A stretch of DNA of 5,961 nt. Source: an uncultured Ruminococcus sp. (GTDB taxonomy: Bacteria; Bacillota; Clostridia; Oscillospirales; Acutalibacteraceae). Of the stretch, positions 5,918-5,961 are shown in pieces (position 1 is the first letter of the stretch; each line of letters opens with the position of its first letter). A program made the position numbers and the translations under genes. The DNA lies in contig CACYCD010000104.1 of the NCBI GenBank assembly GCA_902772755.1, positions 1-5,961 of the forward strand, read 5' to 3'. The notes below the pieces were generated by a model. The model was not told where the DNA came from. It saw only the letters and a program-made list of their open reading frames with translations, and searched no databases.

Positions 5918-5961
5918 TTTTTCTCATCCTTTGCGAACAGAGCCTTGGCAAAGTCATGCGG
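5914..5961 (-). CDS. C-terminal tail of an unidentified upstream gene (partial)
   Basis: Only the last 15 codons and a TGA stop lie in the window; the protein ends in PHDFAKALFAKDEKK. The frame is chosen because its TGA shares ATGA with the start of rdgB (a 4-nt overlap), the same coupling style as the downstream gene pairs. The tail is charged and lysine-rich at its end, with no motif that identifies a family. Neighbour genes in Firmicutes suggest several candidates, none of which this tail supports. A second frame is also open over this short stretch, so the reading is likely but not certain. The operon promoter must lie beyond the window edge. Confidence 0.6.
   Translation of the reverse strand, partial: PHDFAKALFAKDEKK

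Noticed and set aside
1..5961. Mobile elements, CRISPR arrays, defence or phage genes, tRNA or rRNA genes
   Set aside because: Nearly all of the window is accounted for by intact housekeeping genes, and the only noncoding gaps (1548-1679 and 1307-1370) hold a promoter, a leader and hairpins.

Overview
The window is a compact bacterial housekeeping block with every gene on the minus strand, so transcription runs from the high-coordinate end to base 1. The sequence suggests a Firmicute of the class Clostridia, plausibly near Ruminococcus/Oscillospiraceae. The reasons are strong GGAGG-type Shine-Dalgarno sites, a consensus sigma-A promoter, TTG and GTG starts, a 58-residue S21 protein, and two gene blocks known from Firmicutes (yhbY-yqeK-rsfS and aroQ-M24 peptidase). 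The genus is inference and is not shown by the sequence.

Region 1 (5961 to 1680) is a tightly packed five-gene run preceded by the last 15 codons of an unidentified gene. It holds rdgB (house-cleaning NTP pyrophosphatase), yhbY (CRM-domain ribosome-associated RNA-binding protein), yqeK (HD-domain Ap4A hydrolase), rsfS (ribosomal silencing factor) and leuS (leucyl-tRNA synthetase). Successive genes overlap by 4 or 14 nt or are separated by only 2 or 12 nt, which implies one transcript with translational coupling. The theme is ribosome assembly and silencing, tRNA charging and removal of aberrant or alarmone nucleotides. nadD, which sits between yhbY and yqeK in Bacillus, is absent here.

Region 2 (1679 to 1307) holds a near-ideal promoter, a short leader and the small gene rpsU (S21). 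The rpsU start is a GTG at 1547 behind a strong Shine-Dalgarno. Two perfect 10-bp hairpins follow back to back, the first spanning the rpsU stop codon and the second having a weak U-tract. They look like a stabiliser plus leaky terminator that partly insulates rpsU from the genes after it.

Region 3 (1306 to 1) holds aroQ (type II 3-dehydroquinase, shikimate pathway), overlapping by one base the start of an M24 aminopeptidase P-like gene that is cut by the window edge. In Bacillus subtilis the equivalent pair (yqhS-yqhT) is followed by efp, so an elongation factor P gene is expected just outside the window.

All genes belong to known families and I see no mobile element, CRISPR array, phage gene or tRNA/rRNA gene. 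I found no new biological system. The items most worth a second look are the rpsU leader and 3' hairpins, the missing nadD, and a cysteine in the LeuRS editing motif.
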